In this document: piece after piece, positions 40,494 through 48,732 of the stretch
Numbering within the stretch: position 1 is the first letter of the stretch
Layout of the letters: the number at the start of each line of letters is the position of its first letter
Source: DATBMA01 sp036555105
GTDB lineage: Bacteria; Actinomycetota; Acidimicrobiia; Spongiisociales; ZC4RG35
Assembly: GCA_036555105.1 (NCBI GenBank)
Contig: DATBMA010000031.1
Span: 1 to 64,000 of the forward strand
Length of the DNA stretch: 64,000 bases
Reading direction: 5' to 3'
Translations under genes and position numbers: made by a program
The notes under the pieces: model-generated
What the model was told of the DNA's origin: nothing
The model's input: only the letters and a program-made list of their open reading frames with translations
Databases searched by the model: none

Positions 40494-41485
40494 TGGACTG
40501 GGTGGGCATCTTCCTCGGCGGCCTGCTGGCCATGATCGGGCCCGTCACGGCCGCATACGCGATCTCGGCCAGCGGTCTCAACCTCCAGTTCGGATATGCC
40601 GGTCTGCTCAACTTCGGGCACGTTGCCTTCATGCTGGCGGGCGCCTATGGATTGGCCATCACGGTCGAGTCGGGCGGGTCGATGTGGCTCGGGATCGTCG
40701 TTGGAATTCTCGCCGCGGTCGTATTGGGCCTGTTGATGGGGATTCCGACTCTCCGTCTCCGGGCCGACTTTTTTGCCATCACCTCGATTGCCGTGGCCGA
40801 GGTGATTCGTTTGCTCGTTCGCTCTTCGTGGGCCCAGCCCTTCACCGGGGGGGTGTTCGGGTTGCAGGGCTTTGCCGACGCCTTTTACGCATTGAATCCC
40901 TTCACTCCCGATCGGCAGTATGGAATCGGGCGGATGACCGTGAGCGGACGCAGCCTCTGGGTGCTGGTGGTGGGTTGGACCTTGGTGCTCATCACCACCT
41001 TGCTCATAGCCCGCCTCATGTCGAGCCCTTGGGGCCGGGTGTTGAAGGCTCTTCGGGAGGATGAAGATGCCGCCACCGCGTTGGGCAAGAACGTCTTCTT
41101 CTACAAGTTGCAAGCGCTGATGCTGGGAGGGGCTCTCGGTGCCCTCAGCGGGATCGTCCTGGCCATCGATCAGCAGAGCGTCCATCCCGACGCCTTCCAA
41201 CCGAGGGTGACCTTCATACTGTTCGTCATGGTCATCCTTGGAGGGGCCGGCACCGTCTGGGGGCCGGTGGTCGGGGCGGCACTGTTCAACTTCCTCTACT
41301 TCGCCATCGACGATCTCATGGTCGAATTGCAGGCCAACGTCGGGTTCATCAACAGCCTTCTCACCGAGGCCGAGGCAGCCCTGGTCAAGCTGGTGCTCGT
41401 CGGCATTGCCCTCATGCTGCTGATGATCTTCCGGCCCCAGGGTCTGTTCGGAAGCAGGGAGGAGTCTTTGCTCAGTGCGCGTTGA
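40493..41485 (+). CDS. livM: Branched-chain amino acid ABC permease LivM
   Basis: 330 aa, about 9-10 helices. SGLNLQFGYAGLLNFGHVAFMLAGAYG is the LivM signature, and LKALREDEDAATALGKNVFFYKLQALMLGGALGALSG is the coupling loop. ATG overlaps the livH stop by 1 bp; the end overlaps livG by 11 bp, so all four cytoplasmic/membrane parts are translationally linked. Confidence 0.93.
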   Translation: MDWVGIFLGGLLAMIGPVTAAYAISASGLNLQFGYAGLLNFGHVAFMLAGAYGLAITVESGGSMWLGIVVGILAAVVLGLLMGIPTLRLRADFFAITSIAVAEVIRLLVRSSWAQPFTGGVFGLQGFADAFYALNPFTPDRQYGIGRMTVSGRSLWVLVVGWTLVLITTLLIARLMSSPWGRVLKALREDEDAATALGKNVFFYKLQALMLGGALGALSGIVLAIDQQSVHPDAFQPRVTFILFVMVILGGAGTVWGPVVGAALFNFLYFAIDDLMVELQANVGFINSLLTEAEAALVKLVLVGIALMLLMIFRPQGLFGSREESLLSAR

Positions 41486-42293
41486 CCTCGACATCGCTCC
41501 TGAGCCCGGGGTGGCCAAGCCCGATCCGGTTGTAGTCGTCGACGATCTACGCCGCTCCTTCGGCGGCCTGCGGGCTGTGGACGTCGACCATCTCGAGATC
41601 CAGCGTCAGACTGTTACGTCCATCATCGGGCCGAATGGGGCAGGGAAGACGACGTTCTTCAACTTGCTCACCGGCTTCGACAAGCCCGATTCGGGCGACT
41701 GGCACCTGAACGGGGGACCGCTGATCGGTATCCCGACCTATCAGGTGGCACGGCGGGGGATGGTCAGGACCTTTCAGCTGACCAAGGCGCTGCCGCGGCT
41801 CACTGTGCTGCAAAACATGCTGGTGGGTGCCAAGAACCAGCCGGGCGAGAAGCTGTGGCGGGGCCTGGTCGGAGGCTGGGGCAAGATCGAGGAAGAGAAC
41901 ATCGACCTTGCCCAGGGCAAGCTCAAGCAGTTCGGGCTCCAGCACATGGCAGATGAGCTGGCTGGAGGCCTGTCGGGCGGCCAGCGCAAGCTGTTGGAAA
42001 TGGCTCGGGCCCTGATGGTCGACCCCGAGGTGATCATGCTCGACGAGCCCACCGCCGGAGTGAACCCCGCCCTGACTCAGACTCTGCTCACCCACATCAC
42101 CGGCCTGCGCGACGCGGGCAAGACGGTGGTCTTCGTCGAGCACGACATGGACGTCGTCCAGGAGATCTCAGACTGGGTGGTGGTGATGGCCGAGGGCAGG
42201 GTGATCGCTGAGGGCAAGCCGTCGGTGATCGCCCGCAACCAGCTCGTGATCGATGCCTACCTCGGAGCCCATCGGGGAGGGGCGCCGTCATGA
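41475..42293 (+). CDS. livG: Branched-chain amino acid ABC ATPase LivG
   Basis: 272 aa. Walker A GPNGAGKTT (near residue 53), VRTFQLTKALPRLTVLQNMLVGA, signature LSGGQRKLLEMARALM, Walker B VIMLDEPTAGVNP, and the H-loop VEHDMDVV. GTG start inside livM. Energises the importer together with LivF. Confidence 0.94.
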   Translation: MRVDLDIAPEPGVAKPDPVVVVDDLRRSFGGLRAVDVDHLEIQRQTVTSIIGPNGAGKTTFFNLLTGFDKPDSGDWHLNGGPLIGIPTYQVARRGMVRTFQLTKALPRLTVLQNMLVGAKNQPGEKLWRGLVGGWGKIEEENIDLAQGKLKQFGLQHMADELAGGLSGGQRKLLEMARALMVDPEVIMLDEPTAGVNPALTQTLLTHITGLRDAGKTVVFVEHDMDVVQEISDWVVVMAEGRVIAEGKPSVIARNQLVIDAYLGAHRGGAPS

Positions 42294-43021
42294 GCGATCA
42301 GTCGTTGATGGCCGCGGCCGGCGTGGTGGCCGGCTACTTCCCGGGGGTTGACATTCTCAACGGGGTGGACCTGGAGCTTCGCCAGGGGGAGCTGGTGGGC
42401 GTGATCGGGCCGAACGGAGCCGGCAAGTCCACCCTGGTCAAGACCATCTTCGGCCTGGTCCCGGTCAGATCGGGGACGGTCTCACTACGGGGAAATGACA
42501 TCTCGAACGTTCCTGCCCACCGACTAGTGGGCATGGGCGTCGGGTACGTGCCACAGCGGGCCAATGTCTTCCCCTCGCTGACGGTAACCGACAACCTGAA
42601 GATGGGCCTCTATCAGGATCTCAAGTCGTGGGATGAGCGCCTCGCCAAAGTCACCTCGCTGTTCCCCCTTCTCAACGACCGCGGTGACCAGAAGGCCGGC
42701 TACCTGTCGGGCGGGGAGAGGCAGATGGTGGCGATCGGGCGAGCGTTGATGATGGACCCGGCCGTGCTGCTGCTGGACGAGCCCTCGGCGGGTCTGGCCC
42801 CTCTCGCCCAGGATCAGGTGTTCGAACGGGTTCGCAAGATCGTCGACAGCGGGGTCTCGGTCATCATGGTCGAGCAGAACGCCAGGCGCTGTCTCGAGAT
42901 CGCCGACCGCGGGTATGTTCTGGACCAGGGGAGAAACGCCCACACGGGGCCGGGCCGGGCACTGCTGAACGACCCCAAGGTCATCGACCTTTACCTGGGG
43001 ACCCTTGGTCGGGCTGGCTAA
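42290..43021 (+). CDS. livF: Branched-chain amino acid ABC ATPase LivF
   Basis: 243 aa. Walker A GPNGAGKST (near 41), YVPQRANVFPSLTVTDNLKMG, signature LSGGERQMVAIGRALM, Walker B VLLLDEPSAGLAP and VEQNARRCLEIADRGYVL. ATG overlaps livG (ATGA). A strong terminator at 43047 follows. Confidence 0.94.
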   Translation: MSDQSLMAAAGVVAGYFPGVDILNGVDLELRQGELVGVIGPNGAGKSTLVKTIFGLVPVRSGTVSLRGNDISNVPAHRLVGMGVGYVPQRANVFPSLTVTDNLKMGLYQDLKSWDERLAKVTSLFPLLNDRGDQKAGYLSGGERQMVAIGRALMMDPAVLLLDEPSAGLAPLAQDQVFERVRKIVDSGVSVIMVEQNARRCLEIADRGYVLDQGRNAHTGPGRALLNDPKVIDLYLGTLGRAG

Positions 43022-43046
43022 GGCTTCGACGTCTGCCAAAGAGAAA

Positions 43047-43069
43047 GCCCCGGTGTGAACCACCGGGGC
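43047..43069. terminator. Bidirectional terminator between livF and livK
   Basis: GCCCCGGTG (43047-43055) pairs perfectly with CACCGGGGC (43061-43069) around a 5-nt loop. CTTCTTC follows on the plus strand and, read from the other side, CTTTCTC follows, so it can stop both livHMGF and the convergent binding-protein gene. Confidence 0.8.
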
Positions 43070-43091
43070 CTTCTTCACTATTGACCTCAGG

Positions 43092-44414
43092 TCATCCCTC
43101 TGGGAGTGATCCCTGGATCTGTTCGCCGTATGTGAGCGCCAAATCAGCCCCATACGTGAACGTGTCATATGTGCCGATACCCGGTTCGCCGTGCTCGCTG
43201 AAGTCGAGCGGACCAGAGGCACCGTCGTAGTCGATGTCGACTCCTGCCCACACCTTCTCCAAACAGTCGGCGACCAACGAGCACTTCTCGCCATCCCGGG
43301 TCACCCCGATGATCTGATCGACATATACCGCCGGGTCGTTGCTCTGTGCCGCTTGGGCGGCGAGAGTCAGGACCACGAAGCAGTCGTACTGGTGGGCCGA
43401 GAATACGGTGGGAGCATCCGGGGCAAACGCTGCGAAGCGGTCCCCGAAGGTTGCCTCACCGTTGGCGGGAGCAGCTGCGGGATAGGTTCCCTTGAAGCCC
43501 TCGACCAGGTCGGTGCGGCCACCCACTGTGTCGGCCTTGATGTTGTCGACGAAGCCGTCAGCCACGTAAGTCTGGCCGTCCCAGCCGGCAGCCGCCAGGT
43601 CCTGAACGATCTGACCGCCCTCGGCGAAGGAGATCAGAGCCAGGGCATCGGCCCCGGAGGCGACGATGTCTTGAGCGACGTCGGTGTACGAGCCGGCTTC
43701 AGGGTCGTAGCCCTCTCGATAGACAACTGTGGCTCCTGCTGCCTCGACCGCATCGGCCAGGGCGTTGCCGAATCCCTCTCCGTAGACGTCCTGTCGCCAG
43801 GACACTGCCACGTTCGCATTCCCGTCCTCGACCACGATGTTGCCCAAGAGCGGCCCCTGGATGTCGTCAGACGGTGCCGTACGCACATGGTTGGGGTCGT
43901 ACTCGGGGGCACTGAAGGCCGAACCGGTGCTGGTGCCAGAGCACATCACCATGTGGGCGGTGTTGACCTTGTCCCAAACCGATGCCGCGACACCTGAAGC
44001 CAGCGGTCCCATGACCGCGTTCTTGCTTCCATCCAGGAATGCCTCGATGTTGGTGCCCGCCACGGTCTGATCGGTGCCGTCATCGGCGAACTCCACCGAC
44101 ACGAGGTCCGGTGAGACGGCGTTGATCTCCGCAACTGCCATGTTGAGGGGTTCGCTCACTGCATCGACGATGCCGGACAGGGCTCCGGTCTGGTCGACCA
44201 TCGCCCCGATCGCCATCTGAATCGGCGACATGGCAGCGGCGGTGGTGCCGGGCGCGGCCGTAGTGCTGGGGGCCGCCGTGGTTGCCGGCGCCCCGGTGGT
44301 GGTCGGGGCGGCAGTGGTCGTGGTGGAACTCGTGCAGGCGCTGATCAACAGCACGCCCGCTCCAAGCACCACGAACGCCTTGCGGCGCCCGGCCTTTCTC
44401 TTATCCAATTTCAT
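43092..44414 (-). CDS. livK: Branched-chain amino acid-type substrate-binding lipoprotein
   Basis: 440 aa from ATG 44414, chosen because GGAGG sits 6 nt upstream (TTG 44417 is also in frame). Lipobox LISAC near residue 27, Thr/Ala-rich linker to about 62, then the type I periplasmic binding fold (VAVSWRQDVYGEGFGNALADAVEAAGATVVYREGY split here, GADALALISFAEGGQIVQDL). It is the probable binding protein of the convergent livHMGF set, on its own promoter. Ligand inferred. Confidence 0.88.
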   Translation of the reverse strand: MKLDKRKAGRRKAFVVLGAGVLLISACTSSTTTTAAPTTTGAPATTAAPSTTAAPGTTAAAMSPIQMAIGAMVDQTGALSGIVDAVSEPLNMAVAEINAVSPDLVSVEFADDGTDQTVAGTNIEAFLDGSKNAVMGPLASGVAASVWDKVNTAHMVMCSGTSTGSAFSAPEYDPNHVRTAPSDDIQGPLLGNIVVEDGNANVAVSWRQDVYGEGFGNALADAVEAAGATVVYREGYDPEAGSYTDVAQDIVASGADALALISFAEGGQIVQDLAAAGWDGQTYVADGFVDNIKADTVGGRTDLVEGFKGTYPAAAPANGEATFGDRFAAFAPDAPTVFSAHQYDCFVVLTLAAQAAQSNDPAVYVDQIIGVTRDGEKCSLVADCLEKVWAGVDIDYDGASGPLDFSEHGEPGIGTYDTFTYGADLALTYGEQIQGSLPEG

Positions 44415-44575
44415 CAATTACCTCCGGATTTTCACCCAAGGGCCCGCCATGACTGCCCCGGATTTCGGGGTCGGTGGGTCGATAGACGATAGCCAGAGGG
44501 TCTAAGGCTCCGCCATCGCGAATTCGCCATCTCTGGCTGGATTCACGGGCAGTGGCAGCTGGTTACGGTGCGAGA

Positions 44576-45295
44576 GTGACCTATCCCATCGAGGAAATCG
44601 CCGCCCGCGACGCCTATTCAGCGTCGGCGGAAGGAAGGGTCATCGGCGTAGAACCCGACGGAGTCCTGCTCGACCGCACCGTCTTCTACGCCCGAGGCGG
44701 CGGCCAACCGGGTGACCGGGGGGTCCTCAGGTACGGGGACGGGCAGGTCGAGGTGGTCGACACCATCCGCCGAGGCGGGGACGTGTTCCACCTCACCGCG
44801 GGCCAGCATGGTCTGGAACCCGGCATGAATGTCGAGGGCGAGATCGACTGGGACCGCCGCTACAGGCTGATGCGCACCCACACCGCCCTCCATGCCCTCA
44901 CCGGGGTTGTCTGGCGGGACTTTGGGGCCAAGGTGACCGGCGGAAACATGGAGCCGGGCTCCGCGCGGATGGATTTCGAGCTCGACTCGATGTCAGTGGA
45001 TTTCGGCCGGGAGGTCGAGCGGATCCTCAATTCCGAACTGGTCAAGGGTTATCCGACCGAGGTGATCTTCATGGCCAGGGAGGCGGCAATGCTTGACCCC
45101 GATCTGATACGGACCAAGGTCGACCTGATCCCCGAGTACGTCAAGGAGTTGCGGGTCATCGACATCGTCGGCCTCGACCGCCAGGCCGATGGCGGCACCC
45201 ATGTGCGGTCGACTCTCGAAGTCGGGCAGGTAGTGGTGACCAAGACCGAGTCCAAGGGCCGCGAGAACAAACGAATTCGCATCGAGCTGAGCTGA
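44576..45295 (+). CDS. alaX: AlaX-type alanyl-tRNA editing protein
   Basis: Hydrolyses mischarged Ser- or Gly-tRNA(Ala). 239 aa from GTG 44576; TACGGT (44564-44569) is 6 nt upstream (leaderless). N-terminal GVLLDRTVFYARGGGQPGD; zinc motif HTALH near 102-106. The second zinc motif, CxxxH in most AlaX/AlaRS, reads DGGTH near 204-208, so Asp replaces the Cys; several long AlaX forms are thought to share this. An octamer cluster begins at the stop codon. Confidence 0.88.
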   Translation: MTYPIEEIAARDAYSASAEGRVIGVEPDGVLLDRTVFYARGGGQPGDRGVLRYGDGQVEVVDTIRRGGDVFHLTAGQHGLEPGMNVEGEIDWDRRYRLMRTHTALHALTGVVWRDFGAKVTGGNMEPGSARMDFELDSMSVDFGREVERILNSELVKGYPTEVIFMAREAAMLDPDLIRTKVDLIPEYVKELRVIDIVGLDRQADGGTHVRSTLEVGQVVVTKTESKGRENKRIRIELS

Positions 45296-45412
45296 GGTCT
45301 CACGGTCTCGAGGTCGCACAGTCTCGAAGTCTCGAGGCCTCGCGGTGCACTCAGTACTCCGGTGTGACCGTGTGAGGTGTGACCTTGAGACCTTGAGACC
45401 TTGAGACCGTCA
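45296..45412. repeat. Octamer-repeat cluster 6
   Basis: Directly after the alaX TGA: GGTCTCAC, GGTCTCGA, GGTCGCAC, AGTCTCGA, AGTCTCGA units, a unique centre (about 45340-45375), then GTGTGACC/TTGAGACC repeats of reverse orientation up to the stop of the convergent DUF1697 gene. The mirrored halves make it a shared 3' element of two convergent genes. Confidence 0.85.
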
Positions 45413-45946
45413 GTTCCCCATGCGTTTGAGGATGCGACCCACCGTCAGCCAGGTGCGGGAGGTGACCTCCTTGCCGAACTCCTCTTCGATCCATGACATG
45501 ACATCGGGTGTCGGGACCTGAGTGTTGTCCGTCACGGTGAAGATCTCTCTTGGCCGCGCCGCGATCACCCGATAGCCACGGCCTCTCGGCCGATAGGGGA
45601 CCTTGAACCGCGGTAGCAGGCGAGCTTTGCCGAATGTCACCAGGAGATAGGTCCTGGGACCGTGTTCGAGCTTGCCGAACGGCTCGGCGTCGAGCATTCG
45701 CTCCAGCTCGGCTTGGGTACGGATGATGGTCGTGCTGTTGAATCCCAGCGTTTGGAACCAAGCCGTCTCCAGCCTCGACTCGAGCCCTGGGAGATCCGCG
45801 TCATCGGTCTCGAACACGACGTTGCCGCTCGATATGACGGTGCCGACCGCCTGGAGTCCGACGCCTTCAGCGGCCCGGCGCAGGTGCTCATTGCGCATGT
45901 TGGGGCTCGGCCCGATTCCGCGCAGAAGGGCAACGCACCTGGTCAT
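45410..45946 (-). CDS. DUF1697 domain protein
   Basis: 178 aa from ATG 45946 (the extension to 45982 is not conserved-looking). MTRCVALLRGIGPSP at the N-terminus, VISSGNVVFETDD, and the C-terminal SRTWLTVGRILKRM match the DUF1697 family, small cytoplasmic proteins of unknown function. The usual family start has RGINVGG; here RGIGPSP, a divergent form. Divergent from the MDR oxidoreductase with 42 bp between starts. Confidence 0.8.
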   Translation of the reverse strand: MTRCVALLRGIGPSPNMRNEHLRRAAEGVGLQAVGTVISSGNVVFETDDADLPGLESRLETAWFQTLGFNSTTIIRTQAELERMLDAEPFGKLEHGPRTYLLVTFGKARLLPRFKVPYRPRGRGYRVIAARPREIFTVTDNTQVPTPDVMSWIEEEFGKEVTSRTWLTVGRILKRMGN

Positions 45947-45988
45947 ATGGAAGGGAGTTCTAGTCGCGGTGGGTGGCATCATCTGAGT

Positions 45989-46960
45989 GTGAAGGCATTG
46001 ATCCGAAGCCGATACGGGTCGCCGGATGTGTTGGCCGTCGCCGAGATTCCGAGGCCGGCGGTGGGGGAGGCCGAAGCGTTGGTGAAGGTGGTGGCAGCCT
46101 CCTTGAACACAGCGGACCTCGACTATCTCTATGGCAAGCCGCGACTGGCCCGTGTGGCCGGCGGTTTCTTCCGCCCGAGGTCACCCGGGCTCGGGCTCGA
46201 CGTCGCCGGACGGGTCGAAGCCGTGGGCCCGAGTGTGACCGACCTGCAGGTTGGGGACGAGGTCTGGGCCGACTTGTTTTCGCACGGTCAGAGTGCCTTG
46301 GCCGAGTATGTCTGCGCGCGGGCAAGGGCTTTCACTCCCAAGCCTGCGAAGTCATCCTTCGAGGAGGCTGCCGCCGTCCCCCACTCCGGAGTCCTGGCCC
46401 TGCAGGCTCTGCTCGGTAGAGGACCGATCCTTCCTGGGCAACGGGTTCTGATCAACGGAGGGGGAGGATGCGTCGGGCCGTTCGCCATCCAGATCGCCAA
46501 GGCATATGGAGCCGAAGTGACAGCGGTCGACGGCACAGAGAAGCTGGAGTTGATGCTCGAGGCCGGCGCCGACCACGTGGTCGACTTCAGGCGAGAGGAT
46601 GTGACCAAGGCCGGGCGTCGCTACGACCTGATCCTCGACATCGCCCAGACCCGGTCTGTGAGCGGATGGCGTGGCCTGCTCGAGGCCGACGGCCGCTTCG
46701 TCCTCATCGCCCGCACCCTCGGCGGCTTCTTCAGGGCAGCGTTGATGGGGGGTCTCATCTCCTTGTTCGGGGGCAAGCGCATGGGCATCTTCAGCTGGCA
46801 GCCGAACCGCCCTCAGGACCTGGACACCCTCAGAGGTCTCATCGACGACGGGCGCATCAAGCCCCTCCTCGACCGCCGGTTCGCCCTGGATGAGGCTCCG
46901 GAGGCCGTGAGATATCTCGCAGAGGGACGGGCTCGCGGCAAGCTTTTGGTCGTACCTTGA
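45989..46960 (+). CDS. MDR-family NAD(P)-dependent oxidoreductase (quinone-oxidoreductase-like)
   Basis: 323 aa from GTG 45989. Medium-chain reductase without zinc ligands: PRPAVGEAEALVKVVAASLNTADLDYLYG, GLDVAGRVEAVGPSVTDLQVGDEVW, nucleotide loop INGGGGCVGPFAIQIAKAYGAEVTAVDG, and a C-terminal GKLLVVP. Substrate unknown. The longer ORF from 45662 only reads the opposite strand of DUF1697. Confidence 0.85.
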   Translation: MKALIRSRYGSPDVLAVAEIPRPAVGEAEALVKVVAASLNTADLDYLYGKPRLARVAGGFFRPRSPGLGLDVAGRVEAVGPSVTDLQVGDEVWADLFSHGQSALAEYVCARARAFTPKPAKSSFEEAAAVPHSGVLALQALLGRGPILPGQRVLINGGGGCVGPFAIQIAKAYGAEVTAVDGTEKLELMLEAGADHVVDFRREDVTKAGRRYDLILDIAQTRSVSGWRGLLEADGRFVLIARTLGGFFRAALMGGLISLFGGKRMGIFSWQPNRPQDLDTLRGLIDDGRIKPLLDRRFALDEAPEAVRYLAEGRARGKLLVVP

Positions 46961-47068
46961 CGCTTCGCCAGAGAAGGTCATGGCCGCGGGCGTCCTTGAT
47001 GATCACGACCGCGTGACGCCGAGCCGGCGCGACGGTTTTGTCGCAGCCACCACTTAGCCTGGCTCGCA

Positions 47069-48025
47069 GTGCTCGACTTCATTCTGGGCCTGTTTCTCGC
47101 CGCCCTCGCTGTCCGCGGGTGGCTACGCGGGTTCGTGAAGGAGGCCTTCGATCTCGTGGGGCTGGCGCTAGGGGTCTTCATGGCCTTCCGCTTGGCCGCT
47201 CCCCTCGGGGACTTCTTTGCCGAGAGGTTCGGGGTGACGCCCGAGTGGGCGAGGGTGGGCGCTGGGATCACCCTCTTCCTATTGGTCGGGGTCGTCCTCT
47301 CCATCGCCTCCAACCTTCTCGGGCGAGTGGTTCGGCTGCCCGGCCTGAACCTCGCCAACCGCCTTGGAGGCTCGGCGCTGGCCGCCCTGTGGGGAGCCCT
47401 GCTGCTGTCGGTGATCGTCACCCTGTTGCGGGTGCTCCCCATCCCTGCAGTCGAGGAGCAAGTCGAGAACTCGGTGGTAGCGGCCACCTTGGCCGGGCCC
47501 GCCCAAGAGGCGATCGGCTCTTTGGTCGATGACCCGATGCTCGACTCGCTGCTCGCCCTCGAGTCCTCGATCGGAACCAGGAGGGTGGTGCTCGAGGGTG
47601 ACGAGCGAGTTGATCTGGAACCGGTCGAGGCCGAAGACCTCGCTTTCGCGACCGAGGAGGCGCGAGAGATCTACCGGCTGATCAACCAGACGCGCCTGGA
47701 AGTCGGGGTGGACCCGCTGTCTTGGTCGGACGGGCTGGCGATGGTGGCTTCTGGCCAGGCGCGGGAGATGTACTCGCTTGGGTACGTGTCGCATCTCTCG
47801 CCGGTGACGGGCCGGGTGACCGATCGGGTGGCCGGCTCGGGCATCCCGCTGGCGGTCGTGGGGGAGAACCTGGCCTTGGCCGGGAGCATCCAAGCGGTGC
47901 ACGAGGGGTTAATGGCATCACCGTCGCACAGGGCGAACATCCTCAACCCGTCTTTCGACCGGGTCGGGGTGGGAGTGGTGAGAGGACCGTACGGATTGAT
48001 GGTGGTGCAGGTGTTCGGAGGCTGA
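47069..48025 (+). CDS. CvpA-like membrane domain fused to CAP/SCP domain
   Basis: 318 aa. Four N-terminal helices in a CvpA-type arrangement (FILGLFLAALAVRGWLRGFVKEAFDLVGLALG) lead to a spacer and a C-terminal CAP domain (EIYRLINQTRLEVGVDPLSW, MVASGQAREMYSLGYVSHLSP, VGENLALAG, SPSHRANILNPSFDRVGVGV), which should face outside. TAGCCT (47055-47060) lies 8 nt before the GTG. Role in the cell envelope is inferred from the CAP domain; ligand or protease activity is unproven. Confidence 0.85.
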   Translation: MLDFILGLFLAALAVRGWLRGFVKEAFDLVGLALGVFMAFRLAAPLGDFFAERFGVTPEWARVGAGITLFLLVGVVLSIASNLLGRVVRLPGLNLANRLGGSALAALWGALLLSVIVTLLRVLPIPAVEEQVENSVVAATLAGPAQEAIGSLVDDPMLDSLLALESSIGTRRVVLEGDERVDLEPVEAEDLAFATEEAREIYRLINQTRLEVGVDPLSWSDGLAMVASGQAREMYSLGYVSHLSPVTGRVTDRVAGSGIPLAVVGENLALAGSIQAVHEGLMASPSHRANILNPSFDRVGVGVVRGPYGLMVVQVFGG

Positions 48026-48027
48026 GG

Positions 48028-48693
48028 TCAGCCGCTGCGCTTCACCCAGCGGCCATTCTCGTCCTGAGCCCACTCCGAGCCCGACAACACGACGCTGAAA
48101 GTCGCCATCCCCTTGACCTGGCTCTTGACCGTCTTGAAAAGGGCCTTGGCGTCGTTCTTGAGCATGCGGGCCTGCTCCAGGCGGTATCGGAGAGGTACCG
48201 CCTTGTCAACGGTTCGTTGCCTCATCGCTGCCGCGTGCTCGCTGGAGGCTCGCTGGCTCACCTCTGCGAACTGGATGATGGTGAGGACTTCGGAGTCGCT
48301 GAGCCCCTCGACGTAGCGCCGGACGATCTGCTCGATGGGACCGAACACTTCCGAGGACAGCCGTTTGGCCTCAGGAGTCAGCTCGACAATCACCTTCCGC
48401 CGGTCGGATGGATCGAATCGGCGAAGGGTGAGCCCGGCCAGTTCGAGCCGGTCGATCACCGCGGTGACTGCCCCGGTGGTGAGCCCGGCTTCCTTGGCCA
48501 GCTCACCGGCTGTGACCCGCTCGCGGTGGTCGACGATGTCGAGGCAACGCCCGTCGGTAGGGTTGATGCCAAGGAACTCGGCGAAGGAGTGATCCAGCAG
48601 GTTGCTGGCCGTCTGAGCCGCACGCGTCGCCTCGATCAGGCGGGCCTCCGCTTGGAGCCTCTGGTCTCTTGACAAACTGATATCTTGATTCAT
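48028..48693 (-). CDS. MarR-family transcriptional regulator
   Basis: 221 aa, longer than the usual 150. Winged helix region: RVTAGELAKEAGLTTGAVTAVIDRLELAGLTLRRFDPSDRRKVIVELTP, with the wing DPSDRRK. The last 60 residues form an extra tail (VKGMATFSVVLSGSEWAQDENGRWVKR). Divergent from an ABC exporter, whose promoter covers its start codon, so it most likely represses the exporter and itself. Confidence 0.88.
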   Translation of the reverse strand: MNQDISLSRDQRLQAEARLIEATRAAQTASNLLDHSFAEFLGINPTDGRCLDIVDHRERVTAGELAKEAGLTTGAVTAVIDRLELAGLTLRRFDPSDRRKVIVELTPEAKRLSSEVFGPIEQIVRRYVEGLSDSEVLTIIQFAEVSQRASSEHAAAMRQRTVDKAVPLRYRLEQARMLKNDAKALFKTVKSQVKGMATFSVVLSGSEWAQDENGRWVKRSG

Positions 48694-48706
48694 AAGATTC
48701 TTAGAA
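48669..48706 (+). promoter_or_regulatory. Exporter promoter with overlapping MarR operator candidate
   Basis: TTGACA (48669-48674), 18-bp spacer, TAAGAT (48693-48698): a textbook sigma70-type promoter firing rightward to the exporter, with ribosome site AGAGGA at 48721-48726. An imperfect palindrome TTCATAAGATTCTTAGAA (48689-48706) covers the -10 and the marR start codon, the expected place for a MarR site. A TATACT on the minus strand (48717-48712) may be the marR -10. Confidence 0.6.
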
Positions 48707-48732
48707 CCTGAAGTATAGCGAGAGGAAGCCAG

